Origin: Microbacterium sp. LCT-H2
GTDB taxonomy: Bacteria > Actinomycetota > Actinomycetes > Actinomycetales > Microbacteriaceae
DNA: 64,000 bases
NCBI RefSeq assembly: GCF_001866135.1
Contig: NZ_MODW01000002.1
Coordinates: forward strand, 434,001-498,000
Reading direction: 5' to 3'
In this document: positions 16,781 through 25,886 of the stretch, one piece after another
How the letters are laid out: each line of letters starts with the position of its first letter
Numbering within the stretch: the first letter of the stretch is position 1
Program-made: the position numbers and the translations under genes
Notes under the pieces: model-generated
Seen by the model: only the letters and a program-made list of their open reading frames with translations
What the model was told of the DNA's origin: nothing
Databases searched by the model: none

Positions 16781-19054
16781 TTGGAAGGTCCTGAAATCAC
16801 CGCCACCGAGGCCGTTCTCGACAACGGCCGCTTCGGCACCCGCACCATCCGCTTCGAGACCGGCCGCCTCGCGCAGCAGGCTCAGGGCGCCGTCGCCGCC
16901 TACCTGGACGGCGAGACCATGCTCCTTTCGGCCACGAGCGCGGGCAAGCACCCGCGTGAGGGCTTCGACTTCTTCCCGCTGACGGTCGACGTCGAGGAGC
17001 GCTCCTACGCCGCCGGCAAGATCCCCGGCTCGTTCTTCCGTCGTGAGGGTCGTCCCTCGACCGAGGCGATCCTGGTCTGCCGTCTGATCGACCGTCCGCT
17101 GCGCCCGTCGTTCGTCGACGGCCTGCGCAACGAGGTCCAGATCGTCATCACGGTCCTCTCGATCGCCCCGGGCGAGTTCTACGACGCCCTCGCGATCAAC
17201 GCCGCGTCCGCGTCGACCCAGATCTCGGGTCTGCCGTTCTCGGGCCCCGTCGCCGGTGTGCGTCTCGCATTCATCCCCGGCCACGGTCAGCACGAGGACC
17301 AGTGGGTCGCGTTCCCGACCGCCGAGCAGGTCTCCGAGGCCGTGTTCGACCTGATCGTCGCCGGTCGCGTGGTCACCAAGGCCGACGGCTCCGAAGACGT
17401 CGCGATCATGATGGTCGAGGCCGAGGCGACCGAGGGCAGCTGGAACCTGATCAAGGCCGGTGCCACCAAGCCCGACGAGACCATCGTGGCCCAGGGCCTC
17501 GAGGCCTCGAAGCCGTTCATCGCCCAGCTCGTCAAGGCCCAGTCCGAGCTCGCCGCCACCGCGTCGAAGGAGCCGGGCGTCTACCCGGTCTTCCCCGCGT
17601 ACAGCGACGAGGTCTACGACTTCGTGTCCGAGCGCGCGTTCGCCGAGCTGAGCGACGTCTACCAGATCGCCGACAAGACCGAGCGCCAGAACGCCGACGA
17701 CGCGATCAAGGACCGCGTCAAGGCCGAGCTCATCGAGGCCACCGAGGCGGGTTCGCTCCCGGCCGCGGCCCCGCTGGAGTTCTCCGCGGCGTACAAGTCC
17801 GTCACGAAGAAGATCGTCCGCGGTCGCATCCTCACCGAGGGCACCCGAATCGACGGTCGTGGGCTGGCGGACATCCGTCCGCTCGACGCCGAGGTGCAGG
17901 TCATCCCGCGCGTGCACGGCTCCGCGATCTTCCAGCGCGGCGAGACCCAGATCATGGGTGTCACCACGCTGAACATGCTCAAGATGGAGCAGCAGATCGA
18001 CTCGCTGTCGCCCACGACCAGCAAGCGCTACATGCACCACTACAACTTCCCGCCCTACTCGACCGGTGAGACCGGCCGCGTGGGTTCGCCGAAGCGTCGC
18101 GAGATCGGGCACGGCTTCCTCGCCGAGCGCGCTCTGGTGCCGGTGCTGCCGAGCCGCGAGGAGTTCCCGTACGCGATCCGTCAGGTGTCCGAAGCGCTGA
18201 GCTCCAACGGCTCCACGTCGATGGGCTCCGTCTGCGCGTCGACCCTCTCGCTGCTGAACGCGGGTGTGCCGCTGCGCGCTCCGGTCGCCGGCATCGCGAT
18301 GGGTCTCGTCTCGGACGAGGTCAACGGGGAGACCCGCTACGCGGCGCTGACCGACATCCTGGGTGCGGAGGACGCGCTCGGCGACATGGACTTCAAGGTC
18401 GCCGGTACGAGCGAGTTCGTCACCGCCATCCAGCTCGACACGAAGCTCGACGGCATCCCGTCGTCGGTGCTCGCGGGCGCTCTGACCCAGGCCAAGGACG
18501 CTCGACTGACCATCCTCAACGTCCTGAACGCCGCGATCGACGCCCCGGACGAGATGGCGCCCACCGCGCCGCGCGTCATCAGCGTCCAGATCCCGGTGGA
18601 CAAGATCGGCGAGCTGATCGGCCCGAAGGGCAAGACGATCAACGCGATCCAGGACGAGACCGGCGCGCAGATCTCCATCGAGGAGGACGGCACCGTCTAC
18701 ATCGGCGCGACCGACGGCCCCTCGGCCGAGGCCGCCCGTGCCCAGGTCAACGCGATCGCCAACCCGACCAACCCGGAGGTCGGCGAGCAGTTCCTCGGCA
18801 CCGTCGTGAAGATCGCCACCTTCGGCGCCTTCATCTCGCTGCTCCCGGGCAAGGACGGTCTCCTGCACGTCACCGAGGTGCGCAAGCTCGCCGGTGGCAA
18901 GCGTGTGGAGAACGTCGAGGACGTGCTCTCCGTCGGCCAGAAGATCCTCGTGAAGATCACGAAGATCGACGACCGTGGCAAGCTGTCGCTCGAGCCCGTG
19001 CTCGACGACGCGCCCGCTGCGGACGAGGCTCCGGCTGAGGACGCCGCCGAGTAG
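16781..19054 (+). CDS. pnp: polyribonucleotide nucleotidyltransferase (PNPase)
   Basis: This is the phosphorolytic 3'-5' exoribonuclease that also makes RNA tails. The 757-residue protein has two RNase PH domains (about 15-150 and 330-560), a linking alpha domain, a KH domain (about 590-655, with [12 protein letters not shown]) and an S1 domain (about 665-735). The GSSxS-type loop appears as [14 protein letters not shown]. It starts at TTG 16781 after the AAGGAG site at about 16767; the long structured leader suggests autoregulation. A terminator follows directly. An Ala/Glu-rich tail ends the protein. Confidence 0.98.
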   Translation: MEGPEITATEAVLDNGRFGTRTIRFETGRLAQQAQGAVAAYLDGETMLLSATSAGKHPREGFDFFPLTVDVEERSYAAGKIPGSFFRREGRPSTEAILVCRLIDRPLRPSFVDGLRNEVQIVITVLSIAPGEFYDALAINAASASTQISGLPFSGPVAGVRLAFIPGHGQHEDQWVAFPTAEQVSEAVFDLIVAGRVVTKADGSEDVAIMMVEAEATEGSWNLIKAGATKPDETIVAQGLEASKPFIAQLVKAQSELAATASKEPGVYPVFPAYSDEVYDFVSERAFAELSDVYQIADKTERQNADDAIKDRVKAELIEATEAGSLPAAAPLEFSAAYKSVTKKIVRGRILTEGTRIDGRGLADIRPLDAEVQVIPRVHGSAIFQRGETQIMGVTTLNMLKMEQQIDSLSPTTSKRYMHHYNFPPYSTGETGRVGSPKRREIGHGFLAERALVPVLPSREEFPYAIRQVSEALSSNGSTSMGSVCASTLSLLNAGVPLRAPVAGIAMGLVSDEVNGETRYAALTDILGAEDALGDMDFKVAGTSEFVTAIQLDTKLDGIPSSVLAGALTQAKDARLTILNVLNAAIDAPDEMAPTAPRVISVQIPVDKIGELIGPKGKTINAIQDETGAQISIEEDGTVYIGATDGPSAEAARAQVNAIANPTNPEVGEQFLGTVVKIATFGAFISLLPGKDGLLHVTEVRKLAGGKRVENVEDVLSVGQKILVKITKIDDRGKLSLEPVLDDAPAADEAPAEDAAE

Positions 19055-19066
19055 GACACGGCTGAC

Positions 19067-19108
19067 ACGGAACCCGGGCTCCTCCGTCAGGAGGGGCCCG
19101 GGTTCCGT
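19067..19108 (+). terminator. pnp terminator
   Basis: A 13-bp perfect stem (19067-19079 with 19096-19108) encloses a smaller CCTCC/GGAGG stem, 12 nt after the pnp stop. Confidence 0.8.
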
Positions 19109-19232
19109 CGTCTGCGCCGTGATCGAAACGTTATGGGAAGTTTGCGTGGCGTTCCCCGGATTGGTCGGGACGTTCGCGCACGTCGCATACCCTCGAAGTA
19201 CGCACCGGGGGGTGCCAGCGAAGCAGTGATGT

Positions 19233-19252
19233 CGATCGGCTCCGGCCGATCG
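19233..19252 (+). other. 8-bp hairpin in the leader of the AKR-like gene
   Basis: CGATCGGC (19233-19240) pairs with GCCGATCG (19245-19252) around a TCCG tetraloop, ending 16 nt before the start codon at 19269. The rest of the 160-nt gap after the pnp terminator shows no gene. The hairpin may affect translation of the downstream gene. Confidence 0.4.
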
Positions 19253-19268
19253 CGGCGGGGGTGAGAGT

Positions 19269-20297
19269 ATGCGGTTGTTCAGCGTAGGCGCAGGAACACC
19301 TGCTGAACGCGCCCCGCAGGAGCATGAGGACCACCCCTCCGCACCCATCCCGATCGTCGGTCCCGGCGTCGGGGAGTCCATCCGCGCCGCCCTCGGCGAG
19401 ACCGGGTACGAGACGTTCCCGCTCATGCTCGGTGCCGCGGAGTTCGGATGGAACGTCGATCTCGAGACCAGCCACGGCATCCTCGACCGCTACGTGGAGT
19501 TCGGCGGCAACGCCATCCATACCGCAGACGGGTTCTCCGGCGGTCGGAGTGAGCACATCCTCGGACAGTGGCTGCGGTCGCGGGACCAGCGCGAGCGCGT
19601 GGTCCTGAGCGTGCGCATCGGCGCGCACGCCGACAACCCCGGTCTGGGCTCGGTCAACCTCGTCCGTGCGGTCGAGGGCTCGCTCACCCGGCTCGGCGTC
19701 GAGCGCATCGACGTGCTGTACCTGGATGCCACGTTGGATGCGACCACCAACCTCGAGGACACCCTGGCCACGGTCGAGTGGCTCATCGAGGCGGGGAAGA
19801 TCGGGGCGCTCGGCGCGTACGGCTTCACTCCGGAGAGGCTCGTCGAGGCGCGCATCCTCGCGTCCGCGGGATACCCCAGGATCACGGTGATCGACACACC
19901 GTACAACCTCGTGCGTCGGCAGCCGTTCGAGGGCGATCTGCGGCTCGTCGCCGGCGCTCAGAACCTCGCCGTGACGCCGTCCCATGCGCTGGAGCACGGG
20001 TTCCTGTCGGGCCGTCATCGGACCAAGGCGATCGCCTCGCGTGGCGTCCGCGGCGAACAGCTGCGGGGTCACCTCAACCGCCGCGGGACCAAGGTGCTGC
20101 GGGCGCTCGATCAGGTGGCCGCGGAATTGGCCGTCCCCGTGGCGGCCGTCTCCATCGCGTGGCTGCTCGCGCAGCGTACGGTCGCCGCGCCGATCGTGAA
20201 CACGTTCGCGACCGACCACGTCGACGAGCTCATGCAGGGCGCTGGTGTCACGTTGTCCCGGGTGCAGGTTGCCGACCTCACCCGCGCGGGCGCCTGA
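19269..20297 (+). CDS. aldo/keto reductase-fold protein with degenerate catalytic tetrad
   Basis: The 342-residue protein has a clear AKR TIM-barrel from about residue 48: LMLGAAEFGWN, TADGFSGGRSEHILGQWL, and EAGKIGALGAYGFTPE all match AKR landmarks. The catalytic tetrad does not: the Asp of the usual DTADAYG block is His84, the Tyr is Phe89, the Lys at the end of the next strand is Arg116, and the His of the LH-x-PD motif is Asp153 by hand alignment. It is therefore probably not an ordinary oxidoreductase, although cofactor binding may remain. The first 45 residues are an extra low-complexity extension. It sits between pnp and dapB, where mycobacteria carry other genes. The ATG at 19269 follows a GGCGGGGGTGAG site. 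Confidence 0.85.
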   Translation: MRLFSVGAGTPAERAPQEHEDHPSAPIPIVGPGVGESIRAALGETGYETFPLMLGAAEFGWNVDLETSHGILDRYVEFGGNAIHTADGFSGGRSEHILGQWLRSRDQRERVVLSVRIGAHADNPGLGSVNLVRAVEGSLTRLGVERIDVLYLDATLDATTNLEDTLATVEWLIEAGKIGALGAYGFTPERLVEARILASAGYPRITVIDTPYNLVRRQPFEGDLRLVAGAQNLAVTPSHALEHGFLSGRHRTKAIASRGVRGEQLRGHLNRRGTKVLRALDQVAAELAVPVAAVSIAWLLAQRTVAAPIVNTFATDHVDELMQGAGVTLSRVQVADLTRAGA

Positions 20298-20370
20298 GCG
20301 TGCGTCGCCCGTGACATAGGGTGGAAGAGGAAGACCGGCGGATGCTGGCGATGAGGCGAGCGAGCGAGTT

Positions 20371-20973
20371 GTGACGCACTACATATATCTGGTCAGACAC
20401 GGTGAACATCAGGATGCCGAGCACGGCCTCGCCGACGGACCCCTGTCGCCGCGCGGCCAGCGGCAGGCGGAGCTCATCGCGGACCGCCTGTCCGGCCTCC
20501 CGCTCGACGCCGTGTGGCATTCGCCGCTCCTCCGCGCCGCGGAGACGGCGCGTGCCATCGCCGGCCGGCTCCCGTCCGTGGATCCGGAGCCGTCCGCCCT
20601 GCTCTTCGACTGCGTGCCGACGGGGATGACGGAGGAGACGCCGGCGGTGTTCGAGCCCTTCTTCGGTTCTGTGACCGAGGCGGAGATCGAGGCGGGCCGC
20701 GCGCAGATGTCGGATGCTGTCAACGAGTTCCTCGTGCGGAAGACCGGCGACGTGCACGAGGTGCTCATCACTCACAACTTCGTGATCTCGTGGTTCGTGC
20801 GGGAGGTCCTCGCCGCGCCGGATTGGCGCTGGATGACTCTCAACCAGTCACATTGCGGTCTGACGGTGATCGCCCAGAAGCAGGGACGGCCGTGGACCCT
20901 GCTCACGCACAACGACACCGGCCATCTTCCGATGGAGCTGCGGACGGGCATCCCGGACGCGCTGCTGGTGTGA
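20371..20973 (+). CDS. histidine phosphatase family protein
   Basis: This is a 200-residue phosphoglycerate mutase-like phosphatase; its substrate is unknown. The catalytic LVRHGE motif lies at residues 7-12, and the second catalytic His is in LITHNF near residue 133. The GTG at 20371 is the only start that gives the family N-terminus MTHYIYLVRHGE; its ribosome site (GAGCGAG) is modest. A TAGGGT about 50 nt upstream could be the -10. dapB follows 55 nt later with its own promoter-like element. Confidence 0.85.
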   Translation: MTHYIYLVRHGEHQDAEHGLADGPLSPRGQRQAELIADRLSGLPLDAVWHSPLLRAAETARAIAGRLPSVDPEPSALLFDCVPTGMTEETPAVFEPFFGSVTEAEIEAGRAQMSDAVNEFLVRKTGDVHEVLITHNFVISWFVREVLAAPDWRWMTLNQSHCGLTVIAQKQGRPWTLLTHNDTGHLPMELRTGIPDALLV

Positions 20974-21028
20974 TCGACGCCTCCGCGTGCCGCGACCTCC
21001 GCCCGACGCCCGGAAATAGACTGGACGC

Positions 21029-21769
21029 ATGACCACGAAGGTAGCCCTCGTCGGCGGGACCGGAAAGCTCGGAACGATCATCGGCGCCGTGATCGCTGAG
21101 CTGGACGGCTTCGAGGTGAGCCGCGTCCTGACGTCGGCGAGCGACCTCTCGGAGCTCGCGGGTGCCGACCTCGTGATCGACGCTTCCACACCGCAGGTCA
21201 GCATCGACGTAGTGCGCACGGCGGTGGATCACGGTCTCAACATCCTCGTCGCCACCTCCGGCTGGTCGGCGGAGCGGATCGCCCTCGTCCGGCCGCTCGT
21301 CGAGGCCGCCGACACCGGGGCGGTCTTCATCCCGAACTTCTCCCTCGGCTCGGTTCTCGGCTCGGCCCTCGCCGCGGCCGCCGCACCCTACTTCGGTTCG
21401 GCGGAGATCGTCGAGGCGCACCGGGAGACCAAGGTCGACTCGCCGAGCGGGACGGCCGTCCGCACCGCGGAGCTCATCGCCGCCGCGCGTGCGACCCAGG
21501 GTCCGGTGAGTGCGCCGCATGCGGATCAGCGCGCCCGAGGACAGCAGGTCGGCAGCGTGCCCATCCACTCGCTCCGCCGTCCAGGGGTGATCGCCAAGCA
21601 GGAGGTCATCCTGTCCGGTCCGGGGGAGTCGCTGACCTTCACGCATGACACCACCGACCCGGCCCTGGCGTATGCGCCGGGGATCCGCCTGGCCGTGCCC
21701 TATGCGGCCACCGCCACCGGCGTCGTGGTCGGCCTGGAGAACATGCTCGACATCGGCCTCCGCTCGTGA
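21029..21769 (+). CDS. dapB: 4-hydroxy-tetrahydrodipicolinate reductase
   Basis: This reduces the dapA product using NAD(P)H in lysine/diaminopimelate synthesis. The nucleotide-binding GGTGKLG lies at residues 9-15 and the active-site block is EAHRETKVDSPSGTA near 131-145, where the usual second His is Arg but the catalytic His and Lys are kept. The 246 residues match the family. A -10-like TAGACT (21017-21022) ends 6 nt before the ATG, so the mRNA is probably leaderless. The next gene overlaps its stop by 1 nt. Confidence 0.96.
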   Translation: MTTKVALVGGTGKLGTIIGAVIAELDGFEVSRVLTSASDLSELAGADLVIDASTPQVSIDVVRTAVDHGLNILVATSGWSAERIALVRPLVEAADTGAVFIPNFSLGSVLGSALAAAAAPYFGSAEIVEAHRETKVDSPSGTAVRTAELIAAARATQGPVSAPHADQRARGQQVGSVPIHSLRRPGVIAKQEVILSGPGESLTFTHDTTDPALAYAPGIRLAVPYAATATGVVVGLENMLDIGLRS

Positions 21770-22203
21770 TGTCGCGGATCGGGGTCGGGCTGATGGCTGC
21801 GGCCCTCCTGCTCTACCTCGTCGTGGCGGGCTGGCTGGCCGTCATGTTCCTCGCCGTGGGGACGCCCGTCTCCATCGGGATGGGCATCACGCTCCTCGTG
21901 CTCGCACCTGTGGGTGGGTGGGCGCTGGTGCGTGAGATGCTCTTCGGGTTCGGTGCCGACCGCCTGGGCCGGCTGCTCGACGCCGAGGGCGGCATGCCGC
22001 CGGTCGAGACCGAGCTGACGCCCAGCGGACGCATCGCCCGCAAGGATGCGGACGCGCTCGTCGCGCGGTACACGGCGGAGGCGGAGGCGGCGCCCACCGA
22101 CTGGCGGGCGCGCTATCGCCTCGGCGTCGTGCAGGACGCGGCCGGACGCCGCAAGGACGCCAGGGCGAGCATTCGGCGGGCGATCAGCCTGTCCCGCGCC
22201 TGA
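21769..22203 (+). CDS. small membrane protein with a TPR-like tail
   Basis: This 144-residue protein has two hydrophobic helices (about 3-28 and 32-55) followed by a soluble segment whose last 40 residues (WRARYRLGVVQDAAGRRKDARASIRRAI) resemble one tetratricopeptide repeat. Its function is unknown. The ATG at 21769 overlaps the dapB stop (TGATG), so it is translationally coupled to dapB; a GTG one codon earlier is also possible. It converges on osmC with a 12-nt gap. Confidence 0.75.
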   Translation: MSRIGVGLMAAALLLYLVVAGWLAVMFLAVGTPVSIGMGITLLVLAPVGGWALVREMLFGFGADRLGRLLDAEGGMPPVETELTPSGRIARKDADALVARYTAEAEAAPTDWRARYRLGVVQDAAGRRKDARASIRRAISLSRA

Positions 22204-22215
22204 CGTCGGACGGGT

Positions 22216-22641
22216 TCAGGCCAGCGTCGCCTCGAGCGTGATCTCGATGCCCGCGAGCGCCTGGGACACCGGGCATCCGGTCTTCGCCCCCTCGGCGATC
22301 TCCCGGAACTTCTCGGCGGTCAGACCCGGCACGGTGGCGTTGACGTTGAGGTGGCTGCCGGTGATGCCGACGCCGGGCTTGAACGTCACCGAGGCGCTGG
22401 TGTCGACGCGCTCCGGGGGCGTGCCGTTCTCGGCGAGCGCGTGCGAGAGCGCCATGCTGAAGCAGGAGGCATGGGCCGCGGCGATGAGCTCCTCCGGCGT
22501 CGTGGTCGTGTCGCTGCCCTCGCTGCGGGACTTCCAGTCGATCGGGAACGTGCCCAGATGCGAGGAGGAGAAGGCGACCGTGCCGGAACCCTCCGTGAGC
22601 GATCCGGTCCAGGTCGCGGCGGCTTCACTGGTGACGGGCAT
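22216..22641 (-). CDS. OsmC-type peroxiredoxin
   Basis: This is a thiol peroxidase that reduces organic hydroperoxides. Both redox cysteines of the OsmC/Ohr family are present, Cys60 in AAHASCFSMAL and Cys123 in TGCPVSQAL. Its 141 residues and the WTGSLTEGSG opening fit the OsmC (YhfA-like) branch better than Ohr. The ATG is preceded by an ACCGGAGGAATC site. It is transcribed alone, away from the DUF4395 gene's end. Confidence 0.92.
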   Translation of the reverse strand: MPVTSEAAATWTGSLTEGSGTVAFSSSHLGTFPIDWKSRSEGSDTTTTPEELIAAAHASCFSMALSHALAENGTPPERVDTSASVTFKPGVGITGSHLNVNATVPGLTAEKFREIAEGAKTGCPVSQALAGIEITLEATLA

Positions 22642-22725
22642 GATTCCTCCGGTTCTGACGCCACCGGGGGAGCGGCGTCGCTTGGTGGTCAGCCTACCGA
22701 GCGACCGGGCCGTCGGAAACCGGCG

Positions 22726-23301
22726 TCAGGCGGCGCGGCGCGGTCGTCCGGTGAGCCCGACGCGCTGCAGCAGCAGGTAGAGCTGGCAGCCCAGGCAGAA
22801 GGCGAACGCGGCGTTGAGGAAAGCGGCGAGGAACGCCGCGGCGGTCGCGATCGGAAGGGCCCACGGCACGCCGGCGAGGTGGAGCAGGAGGCCAAGCCCC
22901 ACCACGACGAGGCCGACGCCCTGGGCGAACCGCGGGGGACGGGGGTCCTCCAGCTCGGCGGGTGGCGCGAGGCGCGGACGGACGAGGCGGCGGTAGAGGA
23001 CGCCCCACGGTGCGGTGGCGGGAGAGACGACGCCCCAGAGGAACAGGAGCGCGATCAGCGTGGCGAGGAGGAAGCCAGGGTCGAGGACGCGCGCGACAGG
23101 CCCTGCGGCGGAGACCGCCCAGCCGCCTCCTCCGATGAACGCGAACTCCGACGATGCCGTGAGCGCGAACCAGCGATCGGCGGTCCGCGCGGTGGAGATC
23201 CCGATGAGGGCCAGGAACGTCGCGACGGCGAGCAGGACTGCGGTGATCCCGGCGGCGAATCGGGGCCCGCGCGGATCGATTCCGGGGGGAGGGGTCATCA
23301 T
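22726..23301 (-). CDS. DUF4395 membrane protein
   Basis: This 191-residue membrane protein has four hydrophobic helices and the DUF4395 signature: DPRGPRFAAGITAVLL near residues 9-24, DPRPPRFAQGVGL in a repeat-like second half, and a Cys pair FCLGCQLYLLL near the C-terminus. The family is often encoded beside thioredoxins, as here: its ATG overlaps the stop of the upstream thioredoxin by 4 nt. It probably takes part in transmembrane thiol transfer; this is inference from the neighbour and the Cys pair. Confidence 0.85.
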   Translation of the reverse strand: MMTPPPGIDPRGPRFAAGITAVLLAVATFLALIGISTARTADRWFALTASSEFAFIGGGGWAVSAAGPVARVLDPGFLLATLIALLFLWGVVSPATAPWGVLYRRLVRPRLAPPAELEDPRPPRFAQGVGLVVVGLGLLLHLAGVPWALPIATAAAFLAAFLNAAFAFCLGCQLYLLLQRVGLTGRPRRAA

Positions 23302-23720
23302 CTGCTCCAGACGGCGGCGAGGGCGTGGGTCAGGCTCTCGCGAGCGGGTATGCCCGCAAACCGGGCCTTGACGCGCCCGGTAGGGTCAAGCACGAAGGTG
23401 GTCGGTGTCTGCAGCACACGGTAGCGCGCGGAGAGATCCGGACGGTGCATGAGATCGATCTCGATGTGCGCGAGGCCGGCGTCCCCGGACGCATAGGAGC
23501 CCAGAAGACGACGCACCTGGGGGCAGCGGGCGCAGGTCTCCGTGCTGAACTGCACGAGCGTCGCGGTGGCACCCAGCGCCGCGCCCTCCGCATCGGCCGG
23601 ATCGAACCGCAGATCGCCGCCGTCGCGGCGGCGGCCCTCTCTCCCGCGGAGCACGAGACCGACCACGGTGGCGAGCACCAGAAGCGCTGCCAGGGCGGCG
23701 AAAGCGAGCGCGGGGGACAT
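23298..23720 (-). CDS. membrane-anchored thioredoxin-like protein
   Basis: This 140-residue protein has an N-terminal membrane helix (about 5-25) and a thioredoxin fold. The active site is Cys63-Ala-Arg-Cys66-Pro in FSTETCARCPQVR, and the cis-proline loop is LQTPTTFVLD near 106-115. It is probably an extracytoplasmic thiol oxidoreductase. A -10-like TAGCCT (+ strand 23727-23732) ends 6 nt before the ATG. It overlaps DUF4395 by 4 nt, so the two are co-translated. Confidence 0.88.
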   Translation of the reverse strand: MSPALAFAALAALLVLATVVGLVLRGREGRRRDGGDLRFDPADAEGAALGATATLVQFSTETCARCPQVRRLLGSYASGDAGLAHIEIDLMHRPDLSARYRVLQTPTTFVLDPTGRVKARFAGIPARESLTHALAAVWSR

Positions 23721-23833
23721 CCCTCGAGGCTAGAGCCGCGGCTGTGGAAGCGTCGCGATGTTTCAGTACGTGACGCGCGGATCGCGTCACGGTCACCGCC
23801 TCCGACGGGAGCGGGGCGGGTATCCTGACAACC

Positions 23834-24643
23834 ATGAGCGCCGCTGTCCCGACTCCGTACGAAGACCTGCTCCGCGATGTGCTCGAGACGGGCACGCACA
23901 AGAGCGATCGCACCGGGACGGGGACCACGAGCGTGTTCGGTCGCCAGATCCGCTTCGACCTCGCGCAGGGGTTCCCCCTCGTCACCACGAAGCGCGTCCA
24001 TTTCAAGTCGATCGCGTACGAGCTGCTCTGGTTCCTGCGCGGCGACTCCAACGTCCGCTGGCTGCAGGAGAACGGCGTCTCGATCTGGGACGAGTGGGCG
24101 GACGAGGACGGCGACCTCGGCCCGGTGTACGGCGTCCAGTGGCGGTCCTGGCCGACTCCCGACGGCGGCAGCATCGATCAGCTGACCGAGGTCATCGAGC
24201 AGATCCGGCGCTCACCCGACTCGCGGCGCCTGCTCGTCTCCGCCTGGAACCCCGCAGACATCCCCGATATGGCCCTCGCGCCGTGCCATGCGCTCTTCCA
24301 GTTCTACGTCGCCGACGGAAAGCTCTCCTGCCAGCTCTACCAGCGCAGCGCGGACATGTTCCTCGGCGTCCCCTTCAACATCGCCTCCTACGCGCTGCTG
24401 ACGATGATGATCGCGCAGCAGGTGGGGCTGGAGCCCGGCGACTTCGTGTGGACCGGCGGGGACTGCCACGTCTACGACAACCACGTCGAGCAGGTGCGCG
24501 AGCAGCTCACGCGAGAGGCCTACCCGTACCCGACGCTGCGCTTCGCGCGGAAGCCGGAGTCGATCTTCGACTACCGGTTCGAGGACTTCGTCGTCGAGGA
24601 CTACCAGCACCACGCACCGATCAGGGCGGCGGTGGCGGTATGA
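23834..24643 (+). CDS. thyA: thymidylate synthase
   Basis: This converts dUMP to dTMP using methylene-tetrahydrofolate. It has 269 residues. The catalytic Cys151 sits in [12 protein letters not shown], with the folate-binding RTGTGT at 26-31 and the [11 protein letters not shown] segment near 130-140. A -10-like TATCCT (23821-23826) ends 7 nt before the ATG. The stop overlaps the dfrA start by 4 nt, so the enzyme that regenerates its folate cofactor is made with it. Confidence 0.98.
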   Translation: MSAAVPTPYEDLLRDVLETGTHKSDRTGTGTTSVFGRQIRFDLAQGFPLVTTKRVHFKSIAYELLWFLRGDSNVRWLQENGVSIWDEWADEDGDLGPVYGVQWRSWPTPDGGSIDQLTEVIEQIRRSPDSRRLLVSAWNPADIPDMALAPCHALFQFYVADGKLSCQLYQRSADMFLGVPFNIASYALLTMMIAQQVGLEPGDFVWTGGDCHVYDNHVEQVREQLTREAYPYPTLRFARKPESIFDYRFEDFVVEDYQHHAPIRAAVAV

Positions 24644-25116
24644 CCTGGGTGGGGCTCATCTGGGCCGAGGCCGCCGGCGGCGTGATCGGCGCCGAGGGCG
24701 GCATGCCCTGGTACGTGCCGGAGGATCTGGCGCACTTCAAGGAGACCACGCAGGGCGCGCCGGTCGTCATGGGACGCAAGACCTGGGATTCGCTGCCCGA
24801 GCGATTCCGCCCCCTGCCCGGTCGCGACAATATCGTCGTGACCCGCCAGCAGGACTGGACCGCGGAGGGCGCCCGCCGTGCGGCCACGGTGTCCGAGGGC
24901 GTCCGCGGTCGGGAGAAGGTGTGGATCATCGGCGGCGCGGAGATCTTCCGCCAGGTGATCGCCGATGCCGACCGCCTCGAGGTCACGGAGCTCGACCTCG
25001 AGGTCGACGGCGACACCTTCGCTCCGCCGAAGACCGGATGGCGCGTGGTGGATGAGGGGGAGTGGCAGACCTCCCGCACCGGTGTCCGGTATCGCTTCCT
25101 GAGGTACGAGCGCTGA
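24640..25116 (+). CDS. dfrA: dihydrofolate reductase
   Basis: This reduces dihydrofolate with NADPH, regenerating the cofactor used by ThyA. It has 158 residues. Landmarks are [23 protein letters not shown] with the catalytic acidic residue in PEDL (near residue 29), [12 protein letters not shown], and IIGGAEIF. The ATG lies within the thyA stop (ATGA). The SDR gene start overlaps its own stop by 1 nt. The length and motifs indicate a chromosomal FolA/DfrA enzyme. Confidence 0.97.
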   Translation: MTWVGLIWAEAAGGVIGAEGGMPWYVPEDLAHFKETTQGAPVVMGRKTWDSLPERFRPLPGRDNIVVTRQQDWTAEGARRAATVSEGVRGREKVWIIGGAEIFRQVIADADRLEVTELDLEVDGDTFAPPKTGWRVVDEGEWQTSRTGVRYRFLRYER

Positions 25117-25877
25117 TGCCCACCGCACTGATCACCGGAGCCAGCGCCGGGCTGGGCGCCGAGTTCGCCCGTCAGCTGGCTCGTCGGCGCGCCGATCTCG
25201 TGCTCGTCGCCCGCTCGGAGGAATCGCTGTCCGCTCTCGCGACGGAGCTGCGCGGCGAGTGGGGAGTCGCTGTCGAGGTCCTCCCGGCCGATCTGTCCGA
25301 GGAGGCCGGCGTCGAGCGCGTCGCGGCTCGACTCCGCGATCGGGACGACCCGATCGACCTGCTCGTGAACAACGCCGGGTTCGGGTTGCCGTTGCAGTTC
25401 GCCGACAACGACATCGAAGACGAGGTGCGGCACCTGCGCGTGCACGTCGAGGCCTCCATGCGCCTGATGCATGCGGCCCTGCAGACCATGCGGAGGCGGG
25501 GAGGCAGGATCATCAACGTCGCGTCGGTGGCCGGGTTCATCTCGCGGTCGACGTACTCGGCGTGCAAGGCCTGGCTCATCGACTTCAGCCGATGGGCGAA
25601 CACGGCCTACGGTCCGGACGGCGTGAGCGTCACGGCGCTCTGCCCCGGTTTCACACACACTTCCTTCCACGAGCGGATGGGCCTCGCGGTCGGCGAGGAG
25701 GGCGTGCCGACCTTCCTGTGGCTCGATGCCCGCGATGTCGTTCGCGAAGGGCTCCGCGACGCCGCGCGCGGGAAGTCCGTGTCCATCCCCTCGCTGCGCT
25801 ACAAGGCCGTCGTGGCCGCGACGAAGGTGCTGCCCCGATCCTTCACTGCGGCTATAGCCCGTCGCGGCCGGGTCTGA
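25116..25877 (+). CDS. short-chain dehydrogenase/reductase
   Basis: This is a classical SDR with 253 residues. The cofactor motif is TGASAGLGAEF at 7-17 and NNAGFG lies at 85-90; the catalytic triad is Ser137 in NVASVAG, Tyr147 and Lys151 in YSACK. The substrate is unknown; relatives are often annotated as fatty-acyl or steroid SDRs. The ATG overlaps the dfrA stop by 1 nt, so it is translationally linked to thyA-dfrA even though a folate role is not known. Confidence 0.9.
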   Translation: MPTALITGASAGLGAEFARQLARRRADLVLVARSEESLSALATELRGEWGVAVEVLPADLSEEAGVERVAARLRDRDDPIDLLVNNAGFGLPLQFADNDIEDEVRHLRVHVEASMRLMHAALQTMRRRGGRIINVASVAGFISRSTYSACKAWLIDFSRWANTAYGPDGVSVTALCPGFTHTSFHERMGLAVGEEGVPTFLWLDARDVVREGLRDAARGKSVSIPSLRYKAVVAATKVLPRSFTAAIARRGRV

Positions 25878-25886
25878 CGCTTCCGG

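Noticed and set aside
16577..19480. A 967-codon minus-strand ORF opposite pnp
   Set aside because: It is an antisense shadow of pnp created by strong third-position GC bias; it also crosses the pnp terminator.
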